A DNA stretch of 64,000 bases. It comes from Ruminococcus sp. (GTDB lineage: Bacteria; Bacillota; Clostridia; Oscillospirales; Acutalibacteraceae). Positions 54,107 to 62,978 of this stretch are shown one piece after another. Position 1 is the stretch's first letter. Every line of letters begins with the position of its first letter. The stretch spans positions 248,001 to 312,000 of the forward strand of contig JAFTGL010000009.1 in assembly GCA_017457955.1 (NCBI GenBank), written 5' to 3'. Below the pieces are notes generated by a model. That model made no database searches, was not told the DNA's origin, and worked only from the letters and a program-made list of their open reading frames with translations. Position numbers and translations under genes: made by a program.

Positions 54107-54139
54107 TTCGACCCCTGCTTTCTGTAAGATTATTGGTTT

Positions 54140-54556
54140 TTATTTTTTCTCTGAAAGAAATTTTCTGAACTTTTCGCGTACTGCCCGCTCCTGCTCGGAG
54201 ACCGACTCGCCGAAAACGACCTCGTTGACAAAGTGCTCGCAATTGTTGTGGATCAGGCTGTAGCCGCCCTCGCCGATACGCGCTCTGGCTTCGGCAACGG
54301 ACTGTTCGGGAGATTTGCGGCGGCGTTTTTCTTTGAAGCTCAGCACTGCCGTCTCAACCAGCTTCCCGCAGGAAAAGACGTCGATATCGGTAGCGAGAAC
54401 CTTGATGTTCTGCTGATTTTTCAGATTTTCCGCTGTCGGCGGCAGTCCGAAGGCGATTACCTCGTCGTCGCTGACAAAGAGCCCGTAGTGGTACACGGAG
54501 CCGAGCTTCACGCGGATGATGTCGCCGAAGCAACATTCCCGATATTCCCATTTCAT
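54140..54556 (-). CDS. LRAT-type acyltransferase/hydrolase protein
   Basis: A 138-residue protein with an LRAT/NlpC-like fold. The predicted catalytic His23 is in VYHYGLFV and Cys106 in NNCEHFVNEVVFG. LRAT-fold enzymes transfer or hydrolyse acyl groups, usually from phospholipids. A basic, Glu/Lys-rich tail follows. The gene overlaps the ACP gene by 4 bases and is the last of the six-gene acyl-activation operon. It may act on a product of this operon, but no substrate is known. Confidence 0.8.
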   Translation of the reverse strand: MKWEYRECCFGDIIRVKLGSVYHYGLFVSDDEVIAFGLPPTAENLKNQQNIKVLATDIDVFSCGKLVETAVLSFKEKRRRKSPEQSVAEARARIGEGGYSLIHNNCEHFVNEVVFGESVSEQERAVREKFRKFLSEKK

Positions 54557-54807
54557 TTCAGACGTTCCTCGATATAGGTGATGACGTCGCCGACGGTCTC
54601 AAAGTCGTTGATGGTCGCGTTGTCGAACACGATCCCGAAGGTCTCTTCGATCGCGATAACGAGATAGAGCACGGAAACAGAGTTGAAGCCCAGCTCAGTG
54701 ATAAGCTTGGTGCTCTCGGTGCAGTTTTCGATCTTGTCGCGGTTTTTATCGTCGGCAAAGAGCAAAATCTCTTTCAGTTTGTCAAAAATCTCAGCTCTGC
54801 TTAACAT
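54553..54807 (-). CDS. Acyl carrier protein
   Basis: An 84-residue carrier protein with the phosphopantetheine site ELGFNSVSVLYL (Ser43), where the usual DS is NS. It is a dedicated carrier rather than the housekeeping AcpP, since it lies inside the ligase/acyltransferase operon. It starts 7 bases inside the end of the upstream adenylate-forming gene and overlaps the LRAT gene by 4 bases, so translation is coupled. The NS substitution is a minor departure from most ACPs. Confidence 0.9.
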   Translation of the reverse strand: MLSRAEIFDKLKEILLFADDKNRDKIENCTESTKLITELGFNSVSVLYLVIAIEETFGIVFDNATINDFETVGDVITYIEERLK

Positions 54808-56315
54808 TTGTGATACCTCTTGATCTTCATACTGGGCGTGCGCTCAAAGTCGGAGTCGCGCACGATGATGCGGGAGATCTTCTGCTCGGAGGGCAGCTCT
54901 GCGTTGATCTTCTCGAGTTCTTCGGTGATGACCTGTACAGGGTCCACATCACCCAGCTTCGCCACCTCGGGAGCGCGGGGCACGACTTCGAGAGCAAGGA
55001 TATGTGTGCCGTTCTCGATCACGTCCTCATACACCTGCGCGTCTTGAATCAAACTCAGTTCAAGGAACTTGACCTCCAGCTCCGCGGGAGAGATATTCTC
55101 GCCGGTCGGCAGGACGATGATCTCCTTGATTCGTCCTGTGATATACAGAAAACCGTCATCATCAAAACGAACGAGATCACCGGTGCGGAAGAAGCCTTCT
55201 TCGTCGTATACGCCCTCTTCCTCTTCGCCGATGTAGCCATCCATCATGTTCTTACCCTTTAAGAGCAGTTCGCCGTCAACGACCTTGATCTGCTGATTCG
55301 GATAAAGGATACCGACCGACTCGGGCTTTTTGAGGTTTTCGGGATTGCCGGAAACGAGATTTGCGCTCTCGGTCAGACCGTACCCGGGCAGAAGTGTGAT
55401 ATCAAATACCTTCTTATACTCCTGGATCAGGTAAGGCGGTACGGCAGCCGCGCCGCAGATGATGTATTTCAGCGAATCGCCGAGCATGTTCTTGTTGAAC
55501 TTCTTTGACAGGTTCAGCGCCATTTCCGCAAGCGCGGGAACCAGCACCAGAACCGTCGGGCGGAACATCGCGATATCGCGGAACATGTCCTTATTGTTGC
55601 GGCAGATGTACAGAGTCGAGCCGGTGTACAGTGCGCTCATCAGGTTGCGGATCAGTCCGAATACGTGGGTCAGAGGCAGTACCAGCAGATAACGCTGACC
55701 GAAAACGTCCCACAAGCCGTAACAGCCGTTGACCGTACCCTGCATGACAGCGGAGTTGGACAGCAGAGCGCCCTTGCTCTTGCCTGTCGTGCCGCCTGTG
55801 AACATAATGACACAGGGATCGCCGCCGTCAGGGAAAGCCATATCCACATCGGTCTCGCCCTCTGCGTCGGAAGAGATCACCGTGACGTCGGGACGCTTCA
55901 TAGAAAGGATCTCTAAATTATCTTTTAAAGCGGGATGATAAACGAGTGTATCGATACCGAACTTCATCACACAGCCGAACACAGTCATTTTATCGAGCTG
56001 GGGCGGCAGGATCACCGCGGTATAGCCGAGAGTAGTGACTGCCAGATACGCGCGGACAAAGTCATAGGAATTGGGGCAGTAGATACCGACGCGGGGCTTT
56101 TTGTCCTCACGCTGTATCAGTGAGCGGAATCTTTTCACATCCGCTTCGATCTGTGCGTAGGTATACTTTTTACCGTCGTCCTCGATCGCGATAACGTCGG
56201 GATACTGTTCAACAGATTTTTGCCACATTTCGGACACGCTGTCCATCTCAACAATGCGGTCGAACTGCTGCGGGTCGCAGTACTTTCTGAAAGGTTCTCT
56301 TGAAGTTATTTGCAT
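54801..56315 (-). CDS. Adenylate-forming ligase (acyl/aryl activating)
   Basis: A 504-residue ANL-family protein. Motifs are MFTGGTTGKSKGALL (P-loop), YGLTESANLVSG, and the C-terminal TGRIKEIIVLPTGENISPAELE hinge, with Lys in SMKIKRYHKC at the end. It activates a carboxylate with ATP and loads it onto a thiol, likely the ACP encoded next to it. It ends 7 bases inside the ACP gene. The substrate is unknown; a fatty acid or other carboxylic acid fits the acyltransferases beside it. Confidence 0.9.
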   Translation of the reverse strand: MQITSREPFRKYCDPQQFDRIVEMDSVSEMWQKSVEQYPDVIAIEDDGKKYTYAQIEADVKRFRSLIQREDKKPRVGIYCPNSYDFVRAYLAVTTLGYTAVILPPQLDKMTVFGCVMKFGIDTLVYHPALKDNLEILSMKRPDVTVISSDAEGETDVDMAFPDGGDPCVIMFTGGTTGKSKGALLSNSAVMQGTVNGCYGLWDVFGQRYLLVLPLTHVFGLIRNLMSALYTGSTLYICRNNKDMFRDIAMFRPTVLVLVPALAEMALNLSKKFNKNMLGDSLKYIICGAAAVPPYLIQEYKKVFDITLLPGYGLTESANLVSGNPENLKKPESVGILYPNQQIKVVDGELLLKGKNMMDGYIGEEEEGVYDEEGFFRTGDLVRFDDDGFLYITGRIKEIIVLPTGENISPAELEVKFLELSLIQDAQVYEDVIENGTHILALEVVPRAPEVAKLGDVDPVQVITEELEKINAELPSEQKISRIIVRDSDFERTPSMKIKRYHKC

Positions 56316-56335
56316 TTTAGATTCCTCCGATAGGA

Positions 56336-56995
56336 TTATTTTCCATGTTGTTGAAAAGCAAGCTCTTTCAGCTCTGATTCTTTATTAAAAATCAGGTTCG
56401 TCACCTGCTCGATGTCGGACATCGTGGGACGACCTCCGAACATTTCGTTGATGTCGATCGCCTCGCCGATCACGATACGCAGTCTGCTCCATCGCGGTTC
56501 ATGCGCCTTGATATAGACGGGGATGATCGGCACTTTCGCGCGCATCGCCATCAGCACCATACCGCTTTTGAAGCCGCGCATTTCACCCGAACCGTCGTTG
56601 ATGTGCCCCTCGGGAAAGATCGAGACGACCTCGCCGCTTGTGAGGTGTTCATTGATCTCCTTCATCGTCCCGAAGCCGGTGTTCTCGATGTCGATCGGGA
56701 TACAAAGCACGTGCTCCAAAAACCATTTTGCCTTGGTCTCATAAAACTGCTTGTTGCAGATATAGTGCTGTCTGCGGTACCATACCGCCAGCATCAGGTA
56801 CACAGGGTCAAAGAAGCAGTTGTGGTTCGACACCAACAGTGCGCCGCCTTTGATTTTCTTCTTCGCGGCTTTGTTTTCATAAATGAATTTCGGACGGTAC
56901 CAGGTCAATGTCGGCAGAACGCCCGTGATCCTGACAAAATCCACAAACAGATATTTCAGGGAAAACAACTTAGCCTTTTTTCTTTGTTCTTTCAT
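56336..56995 (-). CDS. 1-acyl-sn-glycerol-3-phosphate acyltransferase-like protein
   Basis: A 219-residue PlsC-family acyltransferase with HX4D as HNCFFD, followed by IDIENTGFGTMKEI and the FPEGHINDGSG motif. It is likely soluble or peripheral at the membrane. It overlaps the upstream paralogue by 26 bases and is 20 bases from the ligase gene. It could acylate a glycerol-phosphate or another hydroxyl with an ACP-bound chain; the acceptor is unknown. Confidence 0.9.
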   Translation of the reverse strand: MKEQRKKAKLFSLKYLFVDFVRITGVLPTLTWYRPKFIYENKAAKKKIKGGALLVSNHNCFFDPVYLMLAVWYRRQHYICNKQFYETKAKWFLEHVLCIPIDIENTGFGTMKEINEHLTSGEVVSIFPEGHINDGSGEMRGFKSGMVLMAMRAKVPIIPVYIKAHEPRWSRLRIVIGEAIDINEMFGGRPTMSDIEQVTNLIFNKESELKELAFQQHGK

Positions 56996-57617
56996 TCAGC
57001 ATTTGTCCTAAGTCAATGATTTTGTCCCGCATGACACGGGTCAAGAACGCGATATTCTCCTTATCGCTCAGCGCGGGATCGGCGATCTCGGACGGAATGA
57101 TAGGCGTGCCGATCATCACATGCGCGCGTTTTTTGAGATTGAAATACGAGCCGTCCGTGTACAACGGCACGATCGGGGTATCGGTCGTCAGCGCTAAGTA
57201 CGCCGCGCCTGTCTTGAATTCGAGCGGCGGAGTCTCCCCAACTCTGGGCAACCGTCCCTCGGGACAGATACCGACCACACCGCCCTTTGACAGGATCTTT
57301 TCCGATTTCGCCATAAAGCCGTAGTCGTGGGTATTGCGGTTGACATAAATGCCGCCGAGCATTCGGAGCAGTAAACCCAGCCCGGGCTTATCCATGACAA
57401 GCTCCGACATTTGAAAACGTAATGTACGCCGCCAAAAGACGAAGATCGCGACAGGATAGTCAAAGACCGACAGGTGATTCGAAATCAGGATCGCCTTGCC
57501 GCGGATACGGCGGGACTGCACCGCCTTGTTTTCATAATATATCTTTTTGCGAAAGCAGATGAACTGGATAGGCCATCCTGTGATCTTCGCAAACCAGTTA
57601 AACAAAAAGTAAAACAT
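56970..57617 (-). CDS. Second PlsC-family acyltransferase
   Basis: A 215-residue paralogue of the next gene, with HX4D as HLSVFD and the CPEGRLPRVG motif. It starts with a hydrophobic stretch (YFLFNWFAKI). Two acyltransferases in a row suggest two successive acylations of one product. It starts 3 bases after the stop of the large ligase gene, so translation is coupled. Confidence 0.9.
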   Translation of the reverse strand: MFYFLFNWFAKITGWPIQFICFRKKIYYENKAVQSRRIRGKAILISNHLSVFDYPVAIFVFWRRTLRFQMSELVMDKPGLGLLLRMLGGIYVNRNTHDYGFMAKSEKILSKGGVVGICPEGRLPRVGETPPLEFKTGAAYLALTTDTPIVPLYTDGSYFNLKKRAHVMIGTPIIPSEIADPALSDKENIAFLTRVMRDKIIDLGQMLNERTKKKG

Positions 57618-57620
57618 ATC

Positions 57621-59546
57621 TTATAATTTATCCGATAAGTATTCATGGAACTTTGCGACTGTTGATAAAGCCGCGCTCTGCTCCACAGGGATCTTCACCG
57701 AGAACTCGGTCTCCAGCCCGCTGATCATACCGAAGTAGTCGAGCGAGGAACCGCCTAAGTCGAGGAAGAAATCCGCCTGCTTGGGGATATCCTCCGCTTT
57801 CATGCTCAGCGCGGCGGCAAAGAACTCTTTGATCTTCAGCGCCAGTTCATCGTTCAAGCCTTCCTCCGCATTCAGCGGCTTGACAGGCGTGAACCTGCCG
57901 TTTTCCAGCTGATCGCGCAGACGGATACGGTTGAGCTTGTATTCATCGCCGACGATCAGCCGATCGCTGACGTACAGGATCTTGCGGATCTCAGAGGATA
58001 AATGCATTTCCTCTAACTTCGCCTTGACAGCTTTGTCCAGCGCGGCGAACTTTTCCTCGGAAATGAACGCGCCCACTGAGATCACCAAGGTCGGGACGAC
58101 CTGAGCGCCTTCACGCGCGCCGATCAGGCAGACTTCGTTGACATTTGTCAGCTTCAATTCAGGCTCGATCAGGTTGGGATTGAGGTTCTCGCCCGAATAG
58201 CCGATGACCAGATCGTCCCTTCTGCCGAGTATCTTATAATGTCCGTTGTCGCAGACAGCTAAATCGCGGGTTTGGAAGAAGCCGTTGTTGATGATTTTGC
58301 GCTCGCCGTCCTCGATGATATAGCGGGCGATCGCCTTGCCCTTGACCTCCAGCTCGCCGTCCGCGTTGATACGGTATTCCATGCCGTCCATCGGCTTGCC
58401 GATGTAACAGTCGTTGAGGATACTCGGCTTTTTGGAAAGTTCAACGGATGTAATGCCGATCTCGCTCATGCCGTAGCCGTCGGCGATATGATAGCCGATA
58501 CCATTGAAGAAGCGCATGGCGTCGGTGGAGATCGACGAGCCGCCTGTAATCATGAAGCGGATGCTTTCGCCGAACAGATTCTCTCTGACTTCCTTGAACG
58601 CGAGCTTTGAGAACGCCTCGCCTAAGGCGGAGTCGCCGAGCTTATAGCGCAATTTCATCGCTTTGTTGAACTTGTTCTCCGTCTCTTCACCGCGCAGGTG
58701 GATCGTCTTTTTCGCCTGTTCATAGACCTTTTCCCAGAACAGCGGCACAGCGAAGATATGCGTCACCTCGTGACGGCGCACCGTGCCCGTGATCGTCTCG
58801 GGCATCATATCCTTTAACTCGACAAAGGTTCGCGAGAAGAACGAAAACCAGATATATACCGCTACCAGACCGAAGGCGTGGTAGAACGGCAAGAATGTCA
58901 ACAGCTTCAACCTGTCTTTATAATGGCGTTTGATCAGATCACATTCGGTGATGATCCCGTAGCTGCCCTTGATCTGGTGGAACAGCTCTTCGGCAGAATA
59001 GGCGCAGAGCTTGACATGCTGCGAAGTACCCGAGGTCATGACGAGGATCTCCGTGCCGAACTTTTCGGGAATGATCCGCTCGTTGGGGCGTTTGATCTCC
59101 TCATTCATCACGGTTTTGACAGAATAAGTGCGCTTGTCAGAAACGACCGCCTTCGCGCCGCAGTCACGGATCGCTCCTTCGACCATCTCCTGCGACAGGC
59201 GCAGGTTAATGAGCAGAGGTGTATATCCGCAGATGATGATTGCCCAGAAATTCTCTATCCAGTCAAGCGAGTTGTCCATCGACAGTCCGACGACAGAGCC
59301 CGCTTCTATATCGCTCAGCAGTCGGGACAGCGACAGCGACTTTTTCATGATCCTGTCCTCGACCTCGCCGTAGGTAATACTCTCGATCCGATAACCCTTG
59401 CTGCGCTCATACATGATATTGTCCTTTTCCTGAAACATCAGGGAAAAGAGCGTTTCCATCGTAAGCCCCTGTTCCTCAAAGGTCCTCAGCTTAGACTGTA
59501 CATAGTCCTTGATACTTTTATACTGTCCGAGTCCGATATCTCCCAT
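57621..59546 (-). CDS. Adenylate-forming ligase fused to a carrier domain
   Basis: A protein of about 641 residues with an ANL adenylation domain (TSGTSQHVKLC as the ATP loop, YGMSEIGITSVE, the C-terminal GRRDDLVIGYSGENLNPNLIE segment) and a C-terminal acyl-carrier domain (LDLGGSSLDYFGMI, phosphopantetheine Ser). It both activates a carboxylate and carries it. Its loading to a transfer step by the following two acyltransferases is inferred. The start is uncertain, as ATG 59546 lacks a strong ribosome site and the frame extends to 59642; a promoter lies just upstream (59609-59637). Confidence 0.88.
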   Translation of the reverse strand: MGDIGLGQYKSIKDYVQSKLRTFEEQGLTMETLFSLMFQEKDNIMYERSKGYRIESITYGEVEDRIMKKSLSLSRLLSDIEAGSVVGLSMDNSLDWIENFWAIIICGYTPLLINLRLSQEMVEGAIRDCGAKAVVSDKRTYSVKTVMNEEIKRPNERIIPEKFGTEILVMTSGTSQHVKLCAYSAEELFHQIKGSYGIITECDLIKRHYKDRLKLLTFLPFYHAFGLVAVYIWFSFFSRTFVELKDMMPETITGTVRRHEVTHIFAVPLFWEKVYEQAKKTIHLRGEETENKFNKAMKLRYKLGDSALGEAFSKLAFKEVRENLFGESIRFMITGGSSISTDAMRFFNGIGYHIADGYGMSEIGITSVELSKKPSILNDCYIGKPMDGMEYRINADGELEVKGKAIARYIIEDGERKIINNGFFQTRDLAVCDNGHYKILGRRDDLVIGYSGENLNPNLIEPELKLTNVNEVCLIGAREGAQVVPTLVISVGAFISEEKFAALDKAVKAKLEEMHLSSEIRKILYVSDRLIVGDEYKLNRIRLRDQLENGRFTPVKPLNAEEGLNDELALKIKEFFAAALSMKAEDIPKQADFFLDLGGSSLDYFGMISGLETEFSVKIPVEQSAALSTVAKFHEYLSDKL

Positions 59547-59608
59547 AATCTTTACGGTCAGGCGGTCAGTACCGCCGAAAGCCGAAACTCTCCTTTTTAG
59601 CATTAACG

Positions 59609-59637
59609 TATTAATGTTATCACAGAACAGCCCAAAA
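59609..59637 (-). promoter_or_regulatory. Possible promoter of the acyl-activation operon
   Basis: TTGCTT (about 59632-59637), 17-base spacer, TAACAT (about 59609-59614) on the minus strand. Moderate match only. Confidence 0.45.
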
Positions 59638-59687
59638 AGCAAGGAAATTCGACATTTCCCACGGATTTACAGCCATTCTATCCATAT

Positions 59688-59720
59688 GAAAAAACTGCCG
59701 GCAGAATGACTGTCGGCAGT
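59688..59720 (-). terminator. Terminator of the DUF1846 gene
   Basis: Stem ACTGCCGACAG / CTGCCGGCAGT (imperfect) followed by TTTTTTC on the minus strand. It separates this gene from the acyl-activation operon. Confidence 0.85.
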
Positions 59721-59734
59721 AGATATTTGATAGA

Positions 59735-61216
59735 TCAGCCGCGGTAGAGCTTCTTGGTCTCGTACTTCGGCTCGGTGGTGAGCAGGATACCCAGCTTTTT
59801 CAGCGTGCGGGTATCTGTCTCGGAGAGGATAACGGTCGCGTGCGCTTCACAATTTCTCAGCTTCGGCAGCTGCTGCATAGCGAGTCTCGCGGTGGGATTG
59901 GTAACGGCGGAGATCGACAGCGCGATCAATATTTCGTCGGTATGCAGGCGGGGGTTAACGGAGCCGAAGCTCTCGACCTTGAGCTTCTGGATCGGCTCGA
60001 TAACCGCGGCGTCGATCAGATCGACCTCTTTCGGGATCTTGCCGAGGAATTTTAACGCGTTCAGCAGCATGGCGGAGCATGCGCCGAGCAGATCAGAAGT
60101 CTTGCCGGTGATGATGGTGCCATCGGAAAGCTCGATCGCCGCGCCGGGGTTGCCGGTGGTTTCTTCTCTGTCAAGCGCGGCGGCGATCACGGGACGGTCG
60201 TCGGCAGAGAGCTTGTTCTGCTTCATCAGCAGTCCGATCTTATACGCTTCATCGGGAGAGCCGTTGCCCTTCGTCTGATTACACATTGCGGTGTAATAGC
60301 GGCGGATGATCTCCTGATTCGCGGCGGCACAGGTCGCCTCGTCGTCGATGATACAGTTGCCCGCCATGTTGACGCCCATATCGGTCGGAGATTTATATGG
60401 CGATTTGCCGAGGATACTCTCGAACATGGTGTTCAGCACGGGGAAAATCTCGATATCGCGGTTATAGTTAACGGTCGTAATGCCGTAGGCTTCGAGATGG
60501 AAGGGGTCGATCATATTGACGTCGTTGAGGTCGGCGGTAGCCGCTTCATAGGCGACGTTGACAGGGTGCTTCAAGGGCAGGTTCCAGATCGGGAAGGTCT
60601 CGAATTTCGCGTAACCCGCCTTCACGCCGCGCTGGTTCTCATGATAGAGCTGAGAAAGGCAGACTGCCATCTTGCCCGAGCCGGGACCGGGCGCGGTGAT
60701 GACTACCAGTCTGCGCGAGGTCTCGACATAGTCATTCTTGCCGTAGCCGTTCTCGCTGACGATCAGATCGACGTCGGAAGGATAATTCGGGATGGAAAAG
60801 TGATGGTACACGCGAATATTATTCTCTGTCAGTATCTCCTCAAACTTCACAGCGGCAGGCTGATCGGCAAACCGCGTCAGAACGATCGAGCCGACATAGA
60901 GCCCGCGAGAGCGGAACACGTCGATCAGGCGCAGGACGTCGAGATCGTAGGTGATACCGAGGTCGCCTCTGACCTTGTTCTTCTCGATATCGTCGGCATT
61001 GATGACGATGACGATCTCAGCTTCGTCCTTGAGCTGCATGAGCATTTGCAGCTTACTGTCGGGCTTGAAGTCCGGCAGGACGCGGGACGCGTGATAGTCG
61101 TCAAAGAGCTTGCCGCCGAACTCCAGATAGAGCTTGTCGCCGAACTGGGCGATGCGGTCACGGATGTGCTGGCTCTGCATATCCAGATACTTTTGATTGT
61201 CAAAACCGATTTTCAT
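59735..61216 (-). CDS. DUF1846 family protein
   Basis: A 493-residue conserved DUF1846 protein. Family stretches are GFDNQKYLDMQSQHI at the start, GGKLFDDYHASRVLPGF-like (here LPDF), TAPGPGSGKMAVCLSQLYHE, which looks like a P-loop-type segment, and HTDEILIALSISAVTNP. Members are common in clostridia and streptococci but the activity is unproven. It has its own transcript. The ATG at 61216 has AGGGA upstream. Confidence 0.9.
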   Translation of the reverse strand: MKIGFDNQKYLDMQSQHIRDRIAQFGDKLYLEFGGKLFDDYHASRVLPDFKPDSKLQMLMQLKDEAEIVIVINADDIEKNKVRGDLGITYDLDVLRLIDVFRSRGLYVGSIVLTRFADQPAAVKFEEILTENNIRVYHHFSIPNYPSDVDLIVSENGYGKNDYVETSRRLVVITAPGPGSGKMAVCLSQLYHENQRGVKAGYAKFETFPIWNLPLKHPVNVAYEAATADLNDVNMIDPFHLEAYGITTVNYNRDIEIFPVLNTMFESILGKSPYKSPTDMGVNMAGNCIIDDEATCAAANQEIIRRYYTAMCNQTKGNGSPDEAYKIGLLMKQNKLSADDRPVIAAALDREETTGNPGAAIELSDGTIITGKTSDLLGACSAMLLNALKFLGKIPKEVDLIDAAVIEPIQKLKVESFGSVNPRLHTDEILIALSISAVTNPTARLAMQQLPKLRNCEAHATVILSETDTRTLKKLGILLTTEPKYETKKLYRG

Positions 61217-61330
61217 GATACCATTCCCTTGCTCACAAAATATACAAAGGAATTTTATCATAAAATGACACCTCTATAAATATGTAAAAGAAATTTAGCG
61301 AATTTTTGTAAAGAGCACATTGCCCGCGCA

Positions 61331-61359
61331 TGGACAATTGGCAGAAGATGTGATATAAT
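61331..61359 (+). promoter_or_regulatory. Promoter of the GNAT pseudogene
   Basis: TGGACA (61331-61336), 17-base spacer, TATAAT (61354-61359), 42 bases before the start codon. Confidence 0.65.
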
Positions 61360-61400
61360 GCTAATATGATAAATTAGAATTTACAGGAGGTATAAGATAA

Positions 61401-61914
61401 ATGCAATTACGATTAAGACAATACAAATCTTGCGATGCTGATAGTATTGTAAGTTGGATAAAAGACGAAGACGCTTTACGTAAATGGAGTTCAAACAGAT
61501 TCGGTGATTTCCCTATTACAAACGAGGATATAAACAACAAGTATTATAAAAACAACGGAGATTGTATTGAATGTGTTAACTTTTATCCTCTAACTGCCTT
61601 TGACGAAAACGGAATTGTAGGTCATCTGATTTTGAGATATATTGATGAAGAAAAGAAAGTAATCCGCTTCGGCTTTGTTATAGTAGACGAATCAAAGAGG
61701 GGGCAAGGGTTACGGCAAGCAAATGCTAACCCTTGCAATTAAATATGCTTTTGATTTTTTCGGCGCAGAGAAAATTACGCTTGGAGTATTTGACAACAAC
61801 AAGCCTGCGTACTACTGTTACAAAGCCGCAGGATTTATAGAAACCGGCGAAGAGATAATTTATGAATTTTTTGGTGAGCATTGGCGACTAGTTGAGATGG
61901 AACTCAAAAGATAA
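61401..61914 (+). pseudogene. Frameshifted GNAT acetyltransferase
   Basis: The first part (61401-61742) reads a GNAT N-terminus that goes off frame at GQGLRQANANPCN. The second part (61723-61914) continues the family in another frame (MLTLAIKYAFDFFG...LGVFDNNKPAYYCYKAAGF). One base less in the G run at about 61698-61702 restores RGKGYGKQMLTLA, the acetyl-CoA-binding motif. So the gene is a GNAT of about 170 residues broken by a +1 change in a homopolymer. It keeps a promoter, AGGAGG site and terminator, so the break may be recent, a sequencing error or phase variation. Confidence 0.85.
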
Positions 61915-61986
61915 GTTTGATAAAAAGATAAATTCCGATTTATGTTATCTAAGATTATAACAAACAAACTCCAATTTGTCTATCAA

Positions 61987-62022
61987 AAAACTCTGAACAG
62001 CAATCTGCCCTTCAGAGTTTTA
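61987..62022. terminator. Bidirectional terminator between the GNAT and integrase remnants
   Basis: Stem AACTCTGAA / TTCAGAGTT, with TTTAT on the plus side and TTTTTTG on the minus side. Confidence 0.8.
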
Positions 62023-62066
62023 TCACTTAATTTAAATTATCGATCAGATACCAACATATATCATTT

Positions 62067-62553
62067 TCACAGATTGAACGCGTCTGTTAACCCCTCCAGT
62101 TTAGTGTTGTCCTTTTTGACGTAATACAGCTCTGTGATCTCTGTGGTGGTATGTCCAAGGAGATCAGCTACTTGTTTTACTGTGAGGCTCTTGATCGTTC
62201 CATCGGGTTGCTTGATGCCGTTGATTAGAGTGGTGGCGAAGGTGTGTCTAAGGGCGTGCAAGCCTTTCAGTTCTTCTTCAGGGATACCTGCTGCCGTCTG
62301 CAGTCGATAGAAGCGTCGGAGCAGATTGATTGGCTTGATGAAGTCACCTTTTTCATCCGGGATCAAAGGGCTGTCCTCGCCGAGATACACTTCCTCTCTC
62401 AGTTTCTTTATCATCTCGATTGCCGTATCGTTGAGAGGTACATCTCTCACGCTGGTGGCTGACTTTGGAGGACCCACCTTCTTTTCCTGTCCCCTACCTC
62501 GCTCCATTCCATCTCTGCGGTAATACTCTTTTACCGCTCGCCTTATTTGCCAT
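62067..62553 (-). pseudogene. Remnant of a tyrosine-recombinase integrase
   Basis: The C-terminal catalytic half survives: VGPPKSATSVRDVPLN, the arginine motif LHALRHTFATTLI, DLLGHTTTEITELYY with the tyrosine. The gene's own start (ATG 62553 after AAAGGAG) reads MANKASGKRVLPQRWN and stops, in a different frame from the catalytic half. So the N-terminal DNA-binding and core parts are deleted. It probably came from an integrative element whose other genes are gone from this window. Confidence 0.8.
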
Positions 62554-62978
62554 AATATCAGCTCCTTTTATCTATATTCTATCATTTTTATATATAATAT
62601 TCTATTATTTGACAATATATTGCATTTAGAAAAATAGTTATTGTTTTTGTTGAAAAATCATAAATTTTCATAAACAAAAATGTGAAAAGATAAACCATTA
62701 TCATGCCAATCCTCCGGTTTCAACTATAATTAAAAAAGAGCCGAGAAATCTCGACTCAAATCAATATGCTATTCCTCGTTTGTACTTTTCTATCTTTAAC
62801 AACAATATACTTCATATCTTGGACACGTCAAAATCATTCGTTTTAATCCGTAACAATTATCATCGATTATAAAACTCCACAGTTACAGGTATGATTCTCT
62901 GTCGCTTGCGTCTTTTATAATAATGATCAGCGTGAAGGTGTCGCCGTAGGCAATACCTCAAACTTTGTTTAATGCAAT
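62554..62978. other. AT-rich spacer
   Basis: No gene is seen. It contains a minus-strand terminator (62731-62756) and otherwise AT-rich sequence, in keeping with a transferred segment. Confidence 0.5.
62731..62756 (-). terminator. Terminator after the HEPN-like gene
   Basis: Stem GAGTCGAGA / TCTCGGCTC with a T tract TTTTTT on the minus strand, about 220 bases past the stop of the HEPN-like gene. Confidence 0.75.
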
